The notes under the pieces were generated by a model. It was not told the DNA's origin and searched no databases. It saw nothing but the letters and a program-made list of their open reading frames with translations. Position numbers and translations under genes: made by a program. Below, in pieces: positions 24,942 to 34,589 of a stretch of DNA of 64,000 bases; the stretch's first letter is position 1; each line of letters begins with the position of its first letter. Source of the DNA: Actinomyces sp. 432 (GTDB lineage Bacteria; Actinomycetota; Actinomycetes; Actinomycetales; Actinomycetaceae); assembly GCF_009930875.1 (NCBI RefSeq), contig NZ_CP025249.1, positions 1,984,001 to 2,048,000 of the forward strand, given 5' to 3'.

Positions 24942-27677
24942 GTGCCCGAGAGGGTCAGCACCGACGGCCTGGAGGAATCCTGGAAGGAGCGCTGGGAGCG
25001 AGACGACGTCTATGCCTTCGACCGTAGCGCGCAGCGTCACGAGGTCTTCTCCATCGACACCCCTCCGCCGACCGTCTCCGGCTCCCTGCACGTGGGGCAC
25101 GTGTTCTCCTACACCCACACTGACACCCTCGCCCGCTTCCAGCGCATGCGCGGCAAGGCTGTCTTCTACCCCATGGGCTGGGACGACAACGGCCTGCCCA
25201 CCGAGCGGCGCGTGCAGAACTACTTCGGGGTGCGCTGCGACCCCTCGCTTCCCTACGACCCGGACTTCACTCCCCCGCACGCCGGCGGGGAGGGAAAGTC
25301 GATCAAGGCCCGCGACCAGGTGCCGATCTCGCGGCGCAACTTCGTGGAGCTGTGCGAGCGCCTGACCGCCCTGGACGAGGCACAGTTCGAGGCCCTGTGG
25401 CGTCACCTGGGGCTGAGCGTGGACTGGAAGCAGAACTACCAGACCATCGGCACGCGCGCCCGCAAGGTCGCCCAGACCGCGTTCCTGCGCAACCTGGCGC
25501 GCGGCGAGGCCTACCAGGCGCAGGCGCCGGGACTGTGGGACGTCACCTTCGGCACAGCAGTCGCCCAGGCGGAGATCGAGTCGCGCGAGTACCCGGGCTT
25601 CTACCACCGCCTGGCCTTCCACGTCGTTGACCCCGAGGCTGCGGCCACTGCTGCCGCGGCGGGCGCCCCCATCGAGACCGGCCCGGGCGGCACCGCCGAC
25701 GTGTGCATCGAGACCACGCGCCCGGAGCTGCTGGCCGCCTGCGTGGCGCTGGTGGCCCACCCCGACGACGAGCGCTACCAGCCCCTGTTCGGCACCACCG
25801 TGGCCTCCCCCGTGTTCGGGGTCGAGGTTCCCGTGCTGCCGCACCCCGAGGCGGAGATGGACAAGGGCGCCGGCATTGCCATGTGCTGCACCTTCGGTGA
25901 CACCACCGACATTGACTGGTGGCGCGACCTGAACCTTCCGCTGCGGGCCATCCTGCGCAAGGACGGGCGCATCGAGACTGAGACGCCGGCCTGGATCACC
26001 ACCGACGCCGGCCGCAAGGCGTATGCGGACATGGCGGGTAAGACCACCTACTCGGCCCGCCAGGTGATGGTGGAGGCCCTGGCCGCCTCCGGCGAGATGC
26101 GCGGGGAGCCCACCAAGACGGTGCGGCAGACCAACTTCTTCGAGAAGGGCGACAAGCCGCTGGAGATCGTCACCTCCCGCCAGTGGTACATCCGCAACGG
26201 CGGCAAGGCCTGGACCAACCCCGCCTCCGGGAAGGACCTGTCGGACGAGCTGCTTGAGCGCGGCAAGGAGCTGAACTTCTACCCCGACTTCATGCGGGTG
26301 CGCTACGAGAACTGGGTGGGGGGCCTCAACAACGACTGGCTGATCTCCCGCCAGCGCTTCTTCGGCGTGCCCTTCCCGCTGTGGTACCGGGTGGGCGAGG
26401 ACGGCGAGGTGGACTACGACGCCGTCATCACCCCTGACGAGTCCGCCCTGCCGGTGGACCCCTCCAGTGACGTGCCCGTCGGCTACACCGAGGACCAGCG
26501 CGGCAAGCCCGGCGGCTTCGTCGGTGAGCTGGACATCATGGACACCTGGGCCACCTCCTCCCTGTCCCCGCAGCTGGCCTCCGGCTGGCTCACCGACGAG
26601 GACCTGTTCGGCCGCGTCTACCCCATGGACCTGCGCCCCCAGGGCCAGGACATCATCCGCACCTGGCTGTTCACCTCGGTGGTGCGCGCCAACCTGGAGT
26701 TCGGCGCCCTGCCGTGGGCTAACGCGGGACTGTCCGGCTGGATCCTGGACTCCGACCACAAGAAGATGTCCAAGTCGAAGGGCAACGTGGTCACCCCCAT
26801 GGGCCTGCTGGAGAAGTACGGCTCGGACGCCGTGCGCTACTGGGCAGCCTCTGCCCGGCTGGGCCTGGATGCCGCCTTCGAGGAGACGCAGATCAAGATC
26901 GGGCGCCGCCTGGCCATCAAGCTGCTTAACGCCTCCAAGTTCGCCCTGTCCATGGGCATTCCCTGGGATGCAGACGCTGCCACCAGGGCGGCTGCCCCCG
27001 CCCCGAGCCTGGACGCGGCCGAGGTGACCGAGCCCATCGACCGGGCGCTGCTGGCGGCGCTGGCGGATGTGGTGGACGCGGCCACCACTGCCTTCGAGGG
27101 CTTCGAGCACTCCCGGGCCCTGGAGGCCACCGAGTCGCTGTTCTGGACCTTCTGCGACGACTACATCGAGCTGGTCAAGGACCGCGCCAACGACTTAGGC
27201 GGCTCCCACGACCCGGCCGCGGTGCGCAGTGCCCGCACCACTTTGGCCATTGCTGTGGACACCTTCGTGCGCCTGTTCGCGCCCTTCCTGCCCTTCGCCG
27301 CCGAGGAGGTGTGGAGCTGGTACCGCACCGGCTCCGTGCACCGGGCTGCCTGGCCCGAGGCCGCGCCGCTGCGCGAGGCTGCCGGTGGAGCCGACGCCGA
27401 TCTCGTCGCTCGCGCCGGGGCCGCCCTCGCGGCTCTGCGCAAGGTGAAGTCGGAGGCCAAGACCAGCCAGAAGACGCCGATCCTGGCGGTGACGCTGGCG
27501 GCTACGGAGCAGGCCGCATCAGCCATCGAGCTGGTGCGTGCCGACCTGCTGGAGGCCGCCAAGGTCACCGGGGAGATGACGCTCAACGCCGCTGCACCGG
27601 AGGCGAGCACGCCAGAGGTGCGGGTGAGCGCCGTCGAGCTGGGAGAGCCGCCGGCCAAGCCGGCCAAGCGCCGCTGA
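24942..27677 (+). CDS. valS: Valyl-tRNA synthetase (5' end uncertain)
   Basis: A class I synthetase with the HIGH-type motif as H-V-G-H-V (in P-P-P-T-V-S-G-S-L-H-V-G-H-V-F), the editing domain, K-M-S-K-S as the KMSKS loop and a C-terminal coiled-coil arm. The unbroken frame starts at GTG 24942 (911 residues) without a ribosome site. ValS-like residues G-R-F-L-P-S-E-L-H-S-P-D precede that GTG in frame, and a plausible N-terminus begins at ATG 24853 in another frame. Adding one base to the CCCCGGG run at 24901-24907 joins them into 941 residues. So either translation begins at 24942 or the sequence lacks one base. The gene is expected to be essential. Confidence 0.9.
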   Translation: MPERVSTDGLEESWKERWERDDVYAFDRSAQRHEVFSIDTPPPTVSGSLHVGHVFSYTHTDTLARFQRMRGKAVFYPMGWDDNGLPTERRVQNYFGVRCDPSLPYDPDFTPPHAGGEGKSIKARDQVPISRRNFVELCERLTALDEAQFEALWRHLGLSVDWKQNYQTIGTRARKVAQTAFLRNLARGEAYQAQAPGLWDVTFGTAVAQAEIESREYPGFYHRLAFHVVDPEAAATAAAAGAPIETGPGGTADVCIETTRPELLAACVALVAHPDDERYQPLFGTTVASPVFGVEVPVLPHPEAEMDKGAGIAMCCTFGDTTDIDWWRDLNLPLRAILRKDGRIETETPAWITTDAGRKAYADMAGKTTYSARQVMVEALAASGEMRGEPTKTVRQTNFFEKGDKPLEIVTSRQWYIRNGGKAWTNPASGKDLSDELLERGKELNFYPDFMRVRYENWVGGLNNDWLISRQRFFGVPFPLWYRVGEDGEVDYDAVITPDESALPVDPSSDVPVGYTEDQRGKPGGFVGELDIMDTWATSSLSPQLASGWLTDEDLFGRVYPMDLRPQGQDIIRTWLFTSVVRANLEFGALPWANAGLSGWILDSDHKKMSKSKGNVVTPMGLLEKYGSDAVRYWAASARLGLDAAFEETQIKIGRRLAIKLLNASKFALSMGIPWDADAATRAAAPAPSLDAAEVTEPIDRALLAALADVVDAATTAFEGFEHSRALEATESLFWTFCDDYIELVKDRANDLGGSHDPAAVRSARTTLAIAVDTFVRLFAPFLPFAAEEVWSWYRTGSVHRAAWPEAAPLREAAGGADADLVARAGAALAALRKVKSEAKTSQKTPILAVTLAATEQAASAIELVRADLLEAAKVTGEMTLNAAAPEASTPEVRVSAVELGEPPAKPAKRR

Positions 27678-27694
27678 GGGGTGCTCAGGGTTTC

Positions 27695-27726
27695 GCCCGG
27701 CGGCTGGGCCCGCTCCGCCGCCGGGC
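27695..27726 (+). terminator. Terminator after valS
   Basis: A perfect 10-bp stem (GCCCGGCGGC at 27695-27704 with its inverse at 27717-27726) and a 12-nt loop, starting 18 nt past the valS stop. The rest of the 240-bp gap before the next gene shows nothing more. Confidence 0.65.
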
Positions 27727-27917
27727 AGACCGCACGGGACCGTATGCGGTAGGGCGCATGCCCGTGCTCGGTCCGCCACTAAACCGTCTCTGACCTGCGG
27801 CTACGGTAACCGCCCGGCGGTAGGTGGAAGAGGTAGGGTAAGGCTGGCATCACCACGGCGGGGCGTACGCGCCTGCGCCAGTGCCGACCAAAAGCGCCGG
27901 CCCAGGAAGAAGAGATC

Positions 27918-29855
27918 ATGACCTCCACCTCCGCGGACTCCGCGGCGTCCTCTACCGCAGCAGCATCCTCCAGCACCTCGGCGCGCAGCGTTACCCCGCC
28001 CGGCGACCGCCCGGTGGGAGCCCTGCAGTGGCAGGCTCCCACGCTCATCCGCATCGATGAGCACACCACCATTCCCTCCATGCTTGAGGACCGCGTGCGG
28101 CGCTCGGCCGGCCGCCCGCTGATCGCGCGCAAGCAGGAGATCGGTGAGGCCTGGCAGACAGTGACCGCCCAGGCGTTCTACGACGAGGTCCAGCGCGTTG
28201 CATCCGGGCTCATCGGTATGGGGCTTGAGGCCGGCGCGCGGGTGGCGATTATGTCGCGCACCCGCTACGAGTGGACGCTGCTGGACTTCGCCTGCTGGAC
28301 CGCCGGGCTCGTGCCCGTTCCCATCTATGAGACGAGCTCGGCCGAGCAGATCGCCTATGTGCTCAGCGATACGGAAGCGCGCCTGGTGGTCGCCGAGTCC
28401 ATCACCACGGCGGAACTGGTGCGCGCGGCCGCAGCCTCGTTGGAGCGCCCGCCGGAACATGTCGCGCTTACGGTTCTGTCGCTTGACACCGGTGCGCTGC
28501 ACACCATCACCGAGGCCGGCGTCGGCGTGCCCCGCGAGCAGGTGGCCGCACGTACGGCCGCCCTGACGACCTCGTCCACCGCCACGATTGTGTACACCTC
28601 CGGCACCACCGGCTCGCCCAAGGGCACGGTACTGTCGCACGGCAACTTCACTGACCTGTGCTCCAACGCCCACCTGTGGATGCCCGAGATCGCGATGGGG
28701 CGGGACTCGCGGCTGCTGCTGTTCCTGCCGCTGGCGCACGTGTTCGCCCGCTTCCTGGAGGTATTCCAGATCTCCGGCGAGGGCGTCATGGGGCACGTGC
28801 CCGATACGAAGAACCTGTTGTCGGACCTGGCCTCCTTCCACCCCTCCTACCTGCTGGTGGTGCCCCGGGTGCTGGAGAAGATCTACAACTCGGCGGACGC
28901 CCGGGCCGGCAACGGCGCCGCCGGACGAGTCTTCCGTTGGGCGGCGAAGGTCGCCGTCGACTACTCCCGGGCGCTGGACACTCCGGCCGGGCCATCCCGC
29001 GCCCTGCGTGCCCAGCGTGCCGCCGCGGACCGGCTCGTCTACCAGCGCATCCGTGCCCTGGTGGGAGACAACGCCGACTGGATCATCTCCGGGGGCGCCC
29101 CGCTGTCGCCGCGCCTAGCGCACTTCTACCGGGGCCTGGGCATACCGGTGCTGGAGGGCTACGGTCTTACCGAGACCGTCGGCCCGATCGCAGTGAACAC
29201 GCCGCGCTTGTCGAAGATCGGCACCGTCGGCCCGCCGCTGCCGCCCATGGCGGTGCGCATCTCTGACGAGGGCGAGATTCTGCTCAAGGGCCCGTCGGTG
29301 TTCCAGGGCTATCGCCACAATCCGGAGGCGACTGCGGCGGCCTTCACGGACGACGGCTGGTTCCGCACCGGCGATCTGGGCTCACTGGACCGCGACGGCT
29401 ATGTGACTATCACCGGACGCGCCAAGGACGTGATTGTCACGGCCGGCGGTAAGAACGTCTCCCCGGCGCCGCTGGAGGACTCCCTGCGTGGGCACCCGCT
29501 GATCAGCCAGGTGGTGGTTGTCGGCGACCAGCGCCCCTTCGTGGCCGCCCTGATCACACTTGACGCCGAGATGCTGCCGACGTGGCTGCGCAGCCATGGC
29601 CTGGAGCCCTTACCAGTGTCCGAGGCGTCCTCCCACCCGCAGGTGCTGGCCTCCCTGAACCGGGCAGTCCAACACGCTAACGCCCACGTCTCCCGGGCCG
29701 AGTCTATTCGCGAGATCCGCGTGTTGACGGCCGACTTCACGCAGGCCAACGGGCTGCTGACACCTTCCCTGAAGGTGCGGCGCGGCGCGGCGCTGAAGCG
29801 CTTCGCCGCTGAAATCGACGCCATCTACGGCGGGCCGGCCGGGGCTGGCTCCTAG
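27918..29855 (+). CDS. Long-chain acyl-CoA synthetase (FadD15-type), paralogue 1
   Basis: A 645-residue ANL-superfamily adenylating enzyme. The P-loop is Y-T-S-G-T-T-G-S-P-K-G near residue 231. The A5 motif is G-Y-G-L-T-E-T-V-G-P, followed by D-D-G-W-F-R-T-G-D-L-G and V-T-A-G-G-K-N-V-S-P. A C-terminal segment N-G-L-L-T-P-S-L-K carries the probable catalytic Lys. It should activate fatty acids to acyl-AMP and acyl-CoA at the inner membrane face. It is the first of three adjacent paralogues on one strand; 133 nt separate it from the next. The N-terminal 35 residues are Ser/Ala-rich and unconserved. Confidence 0.88.
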   Translation: MTSTSADSAASSTAAASSSTSARSVTPPGDRPVGALQWQAPTLIRIDEHTTIPSMLEDRVRRSAGRPLIARKQEIGEAWQTVTAQAFYDEVQRVASGLIGMGLEAGARVAIMSRTRYEWTLLDFACWTAGLVPVPIYETSSAEQIAYVLSDTEARLVVAESITTAELVRAAAASLERPPEHVALTVLSLDTGALHTITEAGVGVPREQVAARTAALTTSSTATIVYTSGTTGSPKGTVLSHGNFTDLCSNAHLWMPEIAMGRDSRLLLFLPLAHVFARFLEVFQISGEGVMGHVPDTKNLLSDLASFHPSYLLVVPRVLEKIYNSADARAGNGAAGRVFRWAAKVAVDYSRALDTPAGPSRALRAQRAAADRLVYQRIRALVGDNADWIISGGAPLSPRLAHFYRGLGIPVLEGYGLTETVGPIAVNTPRLSKIGTVGPPLPPMAVRISDEGEILLKGPSVFQGYRHNPEATAAAFTDDGWFRTGDLGSLDRDGYVTITGRAKDVIVTAGGKNVSPAPLEDSLRGHPLISQVVVVGDQRPFVAALITLDAEMLPTWLRSHGLEPLPVSEASSHPQVLASLNRAVQHANAHVSRAESIREIRVLTADFTQANGLLTPSLKVRRGAALKRFAAEIDAIYGGPAGAGS

Positions 29856-29988
29856 GCGCCGCACAGTCGGGCACCGCTCTCGCGGCTTCACTACCGCCCT
29901 CCGCCTTGAGGAAACCTCCAAGCCGCCCCGCCGGATTTCCTCGCTCAGATCCGCGCACAACCGGCACCCTTCCTGAAAGAATGGCGCA

Positions 29989-31896
29989 GTGCCTCCACAC
30001 TCCTCCGACCCCATGTCCACCGGCGTCGCCTCGCAAGCCGGCAGCCCCAGCGTTGTAGACGGCGCAGCCGTAAGCCCCCTAGTGCAGGAGCCGGAGCCGA
30101 CTTGGACGGTGCCGTGGCTTCTGGCCGACCGCATCGCCCGCACCGCAGATGCCACGCTCATTGAGCGCAAGACGCAGCTGGGCAACTCCTGGGTGAAGGT
30201 CACGGCGCGAGCGTTCGGGGAGGACGTGGCTCGCGTGGCCTCCGGGCTGATCGGGATGGGGCTTCAGGCCGGGGAGTCAGTGGCCATCATGGCTCACACC
30301 TCCTATGAGTGGACGCTGCTAGACATGGCGATCGCCCGTGCGGGCCTGGTGTCTGTGCCGATCTATGAGACGGACTCCGCCGAGCAGGTGGAGTGGATCC
30401 TCGCCGACGCCGACGTCCGGCTGGTGGTGACCGAGAACGCCGCCCTGGCCGAGTTGGTGCGGGGTGCTGCCGTCCGCTGCGCAGCAGCGTCCCACACACC
30501 GGCCGTGAAGATACTGTCACTGGACCACGACGCCATCGCCACTATTAGTGAGGCCGGCCGGGGCGTGAGCCGGGATGAGCTCGAGGCGCGCTCCGCTGCG
30601 CTCACCAGTGCGGACGTGTACTCGATTATCTACACCTCCGGCACCACCGGACGCCCCAAGGGCGTGGAGATCACCCACCGCCAGGCTGCCGGCCTGGGGT
30701 GGAATGGGGTGCGCTGGATCCCGGAGCTGCTTAACTCCCCTGACACGCGCCTTCTGCTCTTCCTGCCGCTGGCCCACTCCTACGCGCGCTTCCTGCAGCT
30801 CCTGGCAATCGCCGGCCAGGGTGTTTTGGGACACACCCCCGACGTCAAGACCCTGTTGCCCGATCTGAAGGGCTTTGCCCCCTCCTACGTGCTGGCGGTG
30901 CCGCGCGTAATGGAGAAGATCTACAACGCCGCCGATGCCAAGGCCGGCTCAGGCGCCAAGCTGCGGACCTTCCGCTGGGCGGCAAAGGTAGCCATCGCCT
31001 ACTCCCGCGCCCTGGACACCCCGGAGGGCCCCTCCCGGCGGCTGCGGGCCGCCCATGCGCTGGCCGACCGGCTCGTCTACCGCTCCATCCGCTCCCTGCT
31101 GGGCCCCAACGCCCGCTACGCTATCTCGGGTGGGGGTCCGCTGGGTGAGCGGCTGGGCCACTTCTACAGGGGCATCGGCCTACTCATCCTGGAGGGGTAC
31201 GGCCTGACCGAGACGATCGGCCCCACTGCCGTCAACCTAGACATCCACAATAAGATCGGTACGGTTGGCCCGCCCGTGTGCGGCAACCGGGTGCGCGTCG
31301 GGCAGGACGGTGAGCTCGAGGTCACCGGCCTGGGCGTCTTCTCCCGCTACCACAACAACCCCGAGGCGACCGCCGAGGCCTTCACCCCCGACGGCTGGTT
31401 CCGTACCGGGGACATCGGTTCGGTGGACGATGACGGCTGGGTGCGAATCACCGGCCGCAAGAAGGAGCTGATTGTCACCGCGGGCGGCAAGAACGTCGCG
31501 CCAAGCATCCTGGAGGACCGGCTGCGCGGGCACCCGCTGGTCAGCCAGGTGCTGGTGATCGGCGACGGCGAGCCCTTCATCTCCGCCCTGGTCACCCTGG
31601 ACAAGGAGATGCTGCCGCAGTGGCTGGCCAACCACAATCTTCCGGAGATGGACGTCATGGAGGCCGCCTCCCACCCGCAGGTGCTGGCCGCCCTGGACCG
31701 GGCGGTGGCGCGCACCAACCGGGCAGTGTCCCGGGCCGAGTCGATTCGCACCTACCGGGTGCTCACGTCTGACTTCACCGAGGCCAACGGGCTGCTGACC
31801 CCCTCGCTGAAGGTCAAGCGCTCCCTGGTGATGGAGACCTACGCGGACACCATCGCCGAGATCTACTCCACCACTAAGAAGGGGCCACAGGAGTGA
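29989..31896 (+). CDS. Long-chain acyl-CoA synthetase (FadD15-type), paralogue 2
   Basis: A 635-residue ANL enzyme clearly homologous along its full length to the genes on both sides. It has Y-T-S-G-T-T-G-R-P-K-G, G-Y-G-L-T-E-T-I-G-P-T-A, D-G-W-F-R-T-G-D-I-G, T-G-R-K-K-E-L-I-V-T-A-G-G-K-N-V-A-P and N-G-L-L-T-P-S-L-K. The T-G-R-K-K-E-L version is shared with paralogue 3 but is T-G-R-A-K-D-V in paralogue 1, so 2 and 3 look like the closer pair. The assigned start is GTG 29989; ATG 30013 is an alternative and neither has a strong ribosome site. Its stop overlaps the start of paralogue 3. Confidence 0.88.
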   Translation: MPPHSSDPMSTGVASQAGSPSVVDGAAVSPLVQEPEPTWTVPWLLADRIARTADATLIERKTQLGNSWVKVTARAFGEDVARVASGLIGMGLQAGESVAIMAHTSYEWTLLDMAIARAGLVSVPIYETDSAEQVEWILADADVRLVVTENAALAELVRGAAVRCAAASHTPAVKILSLDHDAIATISEAGRGVSRDELEARSAALTSADVYSIIYTSGTTGRPKGVEITHRQAAGLGWNGVRWIPELLNSPDTRLLLFLPLAHSYARFLQLLAIAGQGVLGHTPDVKTLLPDLKGFAPSYVLAVPRVMEKIYNAADAKAGSGAKLRTFRWAAKVAIAYSRALDTPEGPSRRLRAAHALADRLVYRSIRSLLGPNARYAISGGGPLGERLGHFYRGIGLLILEGYGLTETIGPTAVNLDIHNKIGTVGPPVCGNRVRVGQDGELEVTGLGVFSRYHNNPEATAEAFTPDGWFRTGDIGSVDDDGWVRITGRKKELIVTAGGKNVAPSILEDRLRGHPLVSQVLVIGDGEPFISALVTLDKEMLPQWLANHNLPEMDVMEAASHPQVLAALDRAVARTNRAVSRAESIRTYRVLTSDFTEANGLLTPSLKVKRSLVMETYADTIAEIYSTTKKGPQE

Positions 31897-33857
31897 ATCA
31901 GGAAAACGCACCCGTCCGCGCAGGCGGCTCAGCACAAGCCACCCGGCAAGCAGGCACGGCTGCTGCCGCCTCCCTGCAGGAGCAGTCGACTGCGCTGCTG
32001 GTGCCGCTGCACGCCGCGATGACGGCGCCGTGGGCGCTGGCCGAGCGGGTGCGCACCAATCCCGGCGGTGCACTGATCGCCCGCAAGTCCTCCGTGGGCG
32101 GGCGCTGGCGCGACATGTCCGCGCAGGCCTTCCGCGAGCAGGTGCGCGAGGTCGCTGCCGGGCTCGTCGCCCTTGGGCTGCAGCCTGGCGACGCGTTGGG
32201 GATCATGGCGCACACCTGTTACGAGTGGACGCTGCTGGACTTCGCCGCCTGGGAGGCCGGGCTCGTCGTCGTCCCCATCTATGAGACCTCCTCGGCGGAA
32301 CAGGCCCGCTGGATCCTGACCGACGCCGCCGTGCGGCTGGTGGTCGTGGAGGACCAGCCCATGGAGACGATGCTCAAGGCCCTGGCCGACCAAGATCCTG
32401 CGCTGGCCAACCTGCGGGTACTGAGCCTGGCCGGGGAGGCCATCACCGAGCTCATCACCGCCGGCAAGGACGTGCGCGCGGCCGAGCTAGACGCCCGCGC
32501 CGCCGCTCTGACCAGCACCGACCTGGCCACGATCGTGTACACCTCGGGCACCACCGGCCGCCCCAAGGGCGCCGAACTCACCCACGGCAACCTGGTCCAC
32601 CTGTGCGTCAACGCCTGCGCCCGCGTACCGGAGGTGCTGGAGGCGCCCGAGACGCGTACGCTGCTTTTCCTTCCCCTGGCGCACGTGCTGGGCCGATTCG
32701 TGGAAATGGCGATCGTATGCTCCTCCGCCGGTGTGCTGGGCCACGCGCCTAACGTGAAGAACCTGGTCACCGACCTGGCCTCCTTCCGGCCGACCTTCGT
32801 GCCGGCCGTACCGCGCGTATTCGAGAAGATCTACAACGCGGCCGACGCCCGCGCCACCGGCGCCAAGCAGAAGGTGTTCCGGCTCGCCGCCAAGACCGCC
32901 ATCGCCTACTCGCGCGCCTTGGACACCCCGGCCGGTCCGAGCCGCGGCCTGCGCGTCCAGCGTGCCGCCTTCGACCGGCTGGTGTTCTCCACCCTGCGCA
33001 GCCTGCTCGGCGGACGCGTCACGCACGTGATCTCCGGCGGCGGCCCCCTGGGTGAGCGGCTGGGGCACTTCTACCGCGGCGCCGGGGTGACGGTGCTGGA
33101 GGGGTACGGGCTCACGGAGACCTCCGCCCCCTGCACGGTGAACCTGCCGGCCGCCACCCGCATCGGCTCGGTCGGCCTGCCCCTGCCGGGCACCGCCGTC
33201 CGCCTGGACGAAGACGGCGAGGTGCTGCTCAGCGGTATCGGTGTCTTCCGCGGTTACCACAACAATCCCGAGGCCACGGCTGAGGCCTTCGTGACGCTGC
33301 CCGACGCCGCGTCCGAGCAGAGCGCGGGCACGGACCCGGCGCCTGCGACGGCAGCGGGTGGGAACGGCACGCGGTGGCTGCGCAGCGGTGACATCGGCAC
33401 CCTGGACGCCGACGGCTTCCTGCACATCACCGGCCGCAAGAAGGAGCTGATTGTCACCGCCGGCGGCAAGAACGTGGCGCCCGCAGTACTGGAGGACCGG
33501 CTGCGCGGGCACCCGCTGGTCAGCCAGGTGCTGGTGGTCGGGGAGAACCGGCCCTGCATCGGCGCCCTGGTGACGCTGGACGCGGAGATGCTGCCCCTGT
33601 GGCTCTCAAGTCACGGCCTGCCGGACATGGACCCGATCGACGCCGCCCAGGACCCGCGCGTGCGTGCAGCCCTGGAGCGGGCGGTGGCCCGCGCCAACGA
33701 GGCGGTCTCCCGGGCGGAGTCCATCCGCACCTTCACGGTGCTGCCGGGCGACTTCACCGTGGCCAACGGGCTGCTCACCCCGTCACTGAAGGTGCGGCGA
33801 GATGAGGCCACCAAGCGCTTCGCCAAGGAGATCGACGAGCTCTACACCCGCGTGTAA
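31893..33857 (+). CDS. Long-chain acyl-CoA synthetase (FadD15-type), paralogue 3
   Basis: A 654-residue ANL enzyme starting at a GTG that overlaps the previous stop (GTGA), with AAGGGG upstream. It retains Y-T-S-G-T-T-G-R-P-K-G, G-Y-G-L-T-E-T-S-A-P, T-G-R-K-K-E-L-I-V-T-A-G-G-K-N-V and N-G-L-L-T-P-S-L-K. It differs by an insertion of about 25 residues rich in Ala, Gly, Thr and Pro (near residue 475) between the A7 region and the W-L-R-S-G-D-I-G motif. In its relatives that motif reads W-F-R-T-G-D. The insertion sits at a surface loop near the domain hinge. Substrate chain length cannot be predicted. Confidence 0.88.
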   Translation: MNQENAPVRAGGSAQATRQAGTAAAASLQEQSTALLVPLHAAMTAPWALAERVRTNPGGALIARKSSVGGRWRDMSAQAFREQVREVAAGLVALGLQPGDALGIMAHTCYEWTLLDFAAWEAGLVVVPIYETSSAEQARWILTDAAVRLVVVEDQPMETMLKALADQDPALANLRVLSLAGEAITELITAGKDVRAAELDARAAALTSTDLATIVYTSGTTGRPKGAELTHGNLVHLCVNACARVPEVLEAPETRTLLFLPLAHVLGRFVEMAIVCSSAGVLGHAPNVKNLVTDLASFRPTFVPAVPRVFEKIYNAADARATGAKQKVFRLAAKTAIAYSRALDTPAGPSRGLRVQRAAFDRLVFSTLRSLLGGRVTHVISGGGPLGERLGHFYRGAGVTVLEGYGLTETSAPCTVNLPAATRIGSVGLPLPGTAVRLDEDGEVLLSGIGVFRGYHNNPEATAEAFVTLPDAASEQSAGTDPAPATAAGGNGTRWLRSGDIGTLDADGFLHITGRKKELIVTAGGKNVAPAVLEDRLRGHPLVSQVLVVGENRPCIGALVTLDAEMLPLWLSSHGLPDMDPIDAAQDPRVRAALERAVARANEAVSRAESIRTFTVLPGDFTVANGLLTPSLKVRRDEATKRFAKEIDELYTRV

Positions 33858-34012
33858 TGCCGCCGCCTACACCGCCCTACCGGCTCTACGCGGACCGTTC
33901 CGCCGCGGCATCCCACCACCAGACGAACGCCACAACCCACGACTCTCTCGGCAAGTGTGTGGATGAGGCCGAACCACTTTCGCGGGCGCCTGAGATGAGT
34001 CTCGTCGAGGGC

Positions 34013-34041
34013 TTGACGTATGCTGCGCCTCACGCTAATTT
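34013..34041 (+). promoter_or_regulatory. Candidate promoter of the secreted-protein/ABC cassette
   Basis: TTGACG (34013-34018), a 17-nt spacer and TAATTT (34036-34041). It lies in the AT-richer 256-bp gap after the third acyl-CoA synthetase gene and leaves a leader of roughly 65 nt. Confidence 0.55.
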
Positions 34042-34113
34042 CGTGCTCGGCGAGCAAGAAGACAAGCATGTTACTTGTAAGCCTGAAACAGTCACCTGAT
34101 ACGCGGAGTCCTG

Positions 34114-34584
34114 ATGTCCCCGTCCGTCAAGTCCCGATCCAACCTACGACGCATCATCACCTCTGTTTCGCCTGTCAGCATGTTTGCAGGCATCCCTACA
34201 ACAGCTTGGGCGGCCACCAAGGCCGTGAATGGAGTGACCTACAACTGGAACGTCACGAGCAGAGCGAGAGGTGGATACGTACATCGAATTCCATCCTCGG
34301 CCACCAATGACAGTACCGCAGCGAACTCAGGAACAGCACGGTTGACGTCGGACGCTTCCGGAAAATCATGCGGCGCAACCTATGGCTACATTTTTCGTCG
34401 AACAGTGAAGAACAGCCCTGATCCCGCCCTGTTCACACTGAACAGAAGCCGCTACTGCGACGGGATCACGAGCAACAGCGTAAAGATCGGTAAGGGGATG
34501 AGGTACCACTTCGACGTTTCCGTCCTCCAGATCCCACCCACTCCAACCACGATCAGGCTGGCTTGGAAGAGAACGGGACGGTAA
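34114..34584 (+). CDS. Small secreted protein of unknown family
   Basis: A 156-residue protein with GGAG 5 nt before its ATG. The first 34 residues form a signal peptide: basic S-V-K-S-R-S-N-L-R-R, a hydrophobic core, and a likely cleavage site after T-A-W-A. The mature part (about 120 residues) is rich in Ser, Thr, Asn, Tyr and Arg, basic overall, and has two Cys residues (in K-S-C-G-A-T-Y-G and R-Y-C-D-G) that could form one disulfide. It looks beta-rich. I do not recognise the family. Size, secretion and the ABC genes directly downstream recall bacteriocin-type loci, but there is no leader with a double-Gly site. Base composition is lower in GC than the flanks. Confidence 0.65.
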   Translation: MSPSVKSRSNLRRIITSVSPVSMFAGIPTTAWAATKAVNGVTYNWNVTSRARGGYVHRIPSSATNDSTAANSGTARLTSDASGKSCGATYGYIFRRTVKNSPDPALFTLNRSRYCDGITSNSVKIGKGMRYHFDVSVLQIPPTPTTIRLAWKRTGR

Positions 34585-34589
34585 CTCAC

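Noticed and set aside
24591..27110. 839-codon open frame antisense to valS
   Set aside because: It mirrors the codon structure of valS, a clear synthetase; such long antisense frames are expected in high-GC DNA. The translation is low in complexity (Gly/Val/His/Leu) without any domain.
34114..34584. Lactococcin 972-type bacteriocin
   Set aside because: The size, signal peptide and ABC neighbours fit, but the mature sequence does not show a motif I can match to that family, so I kept it as unknown.
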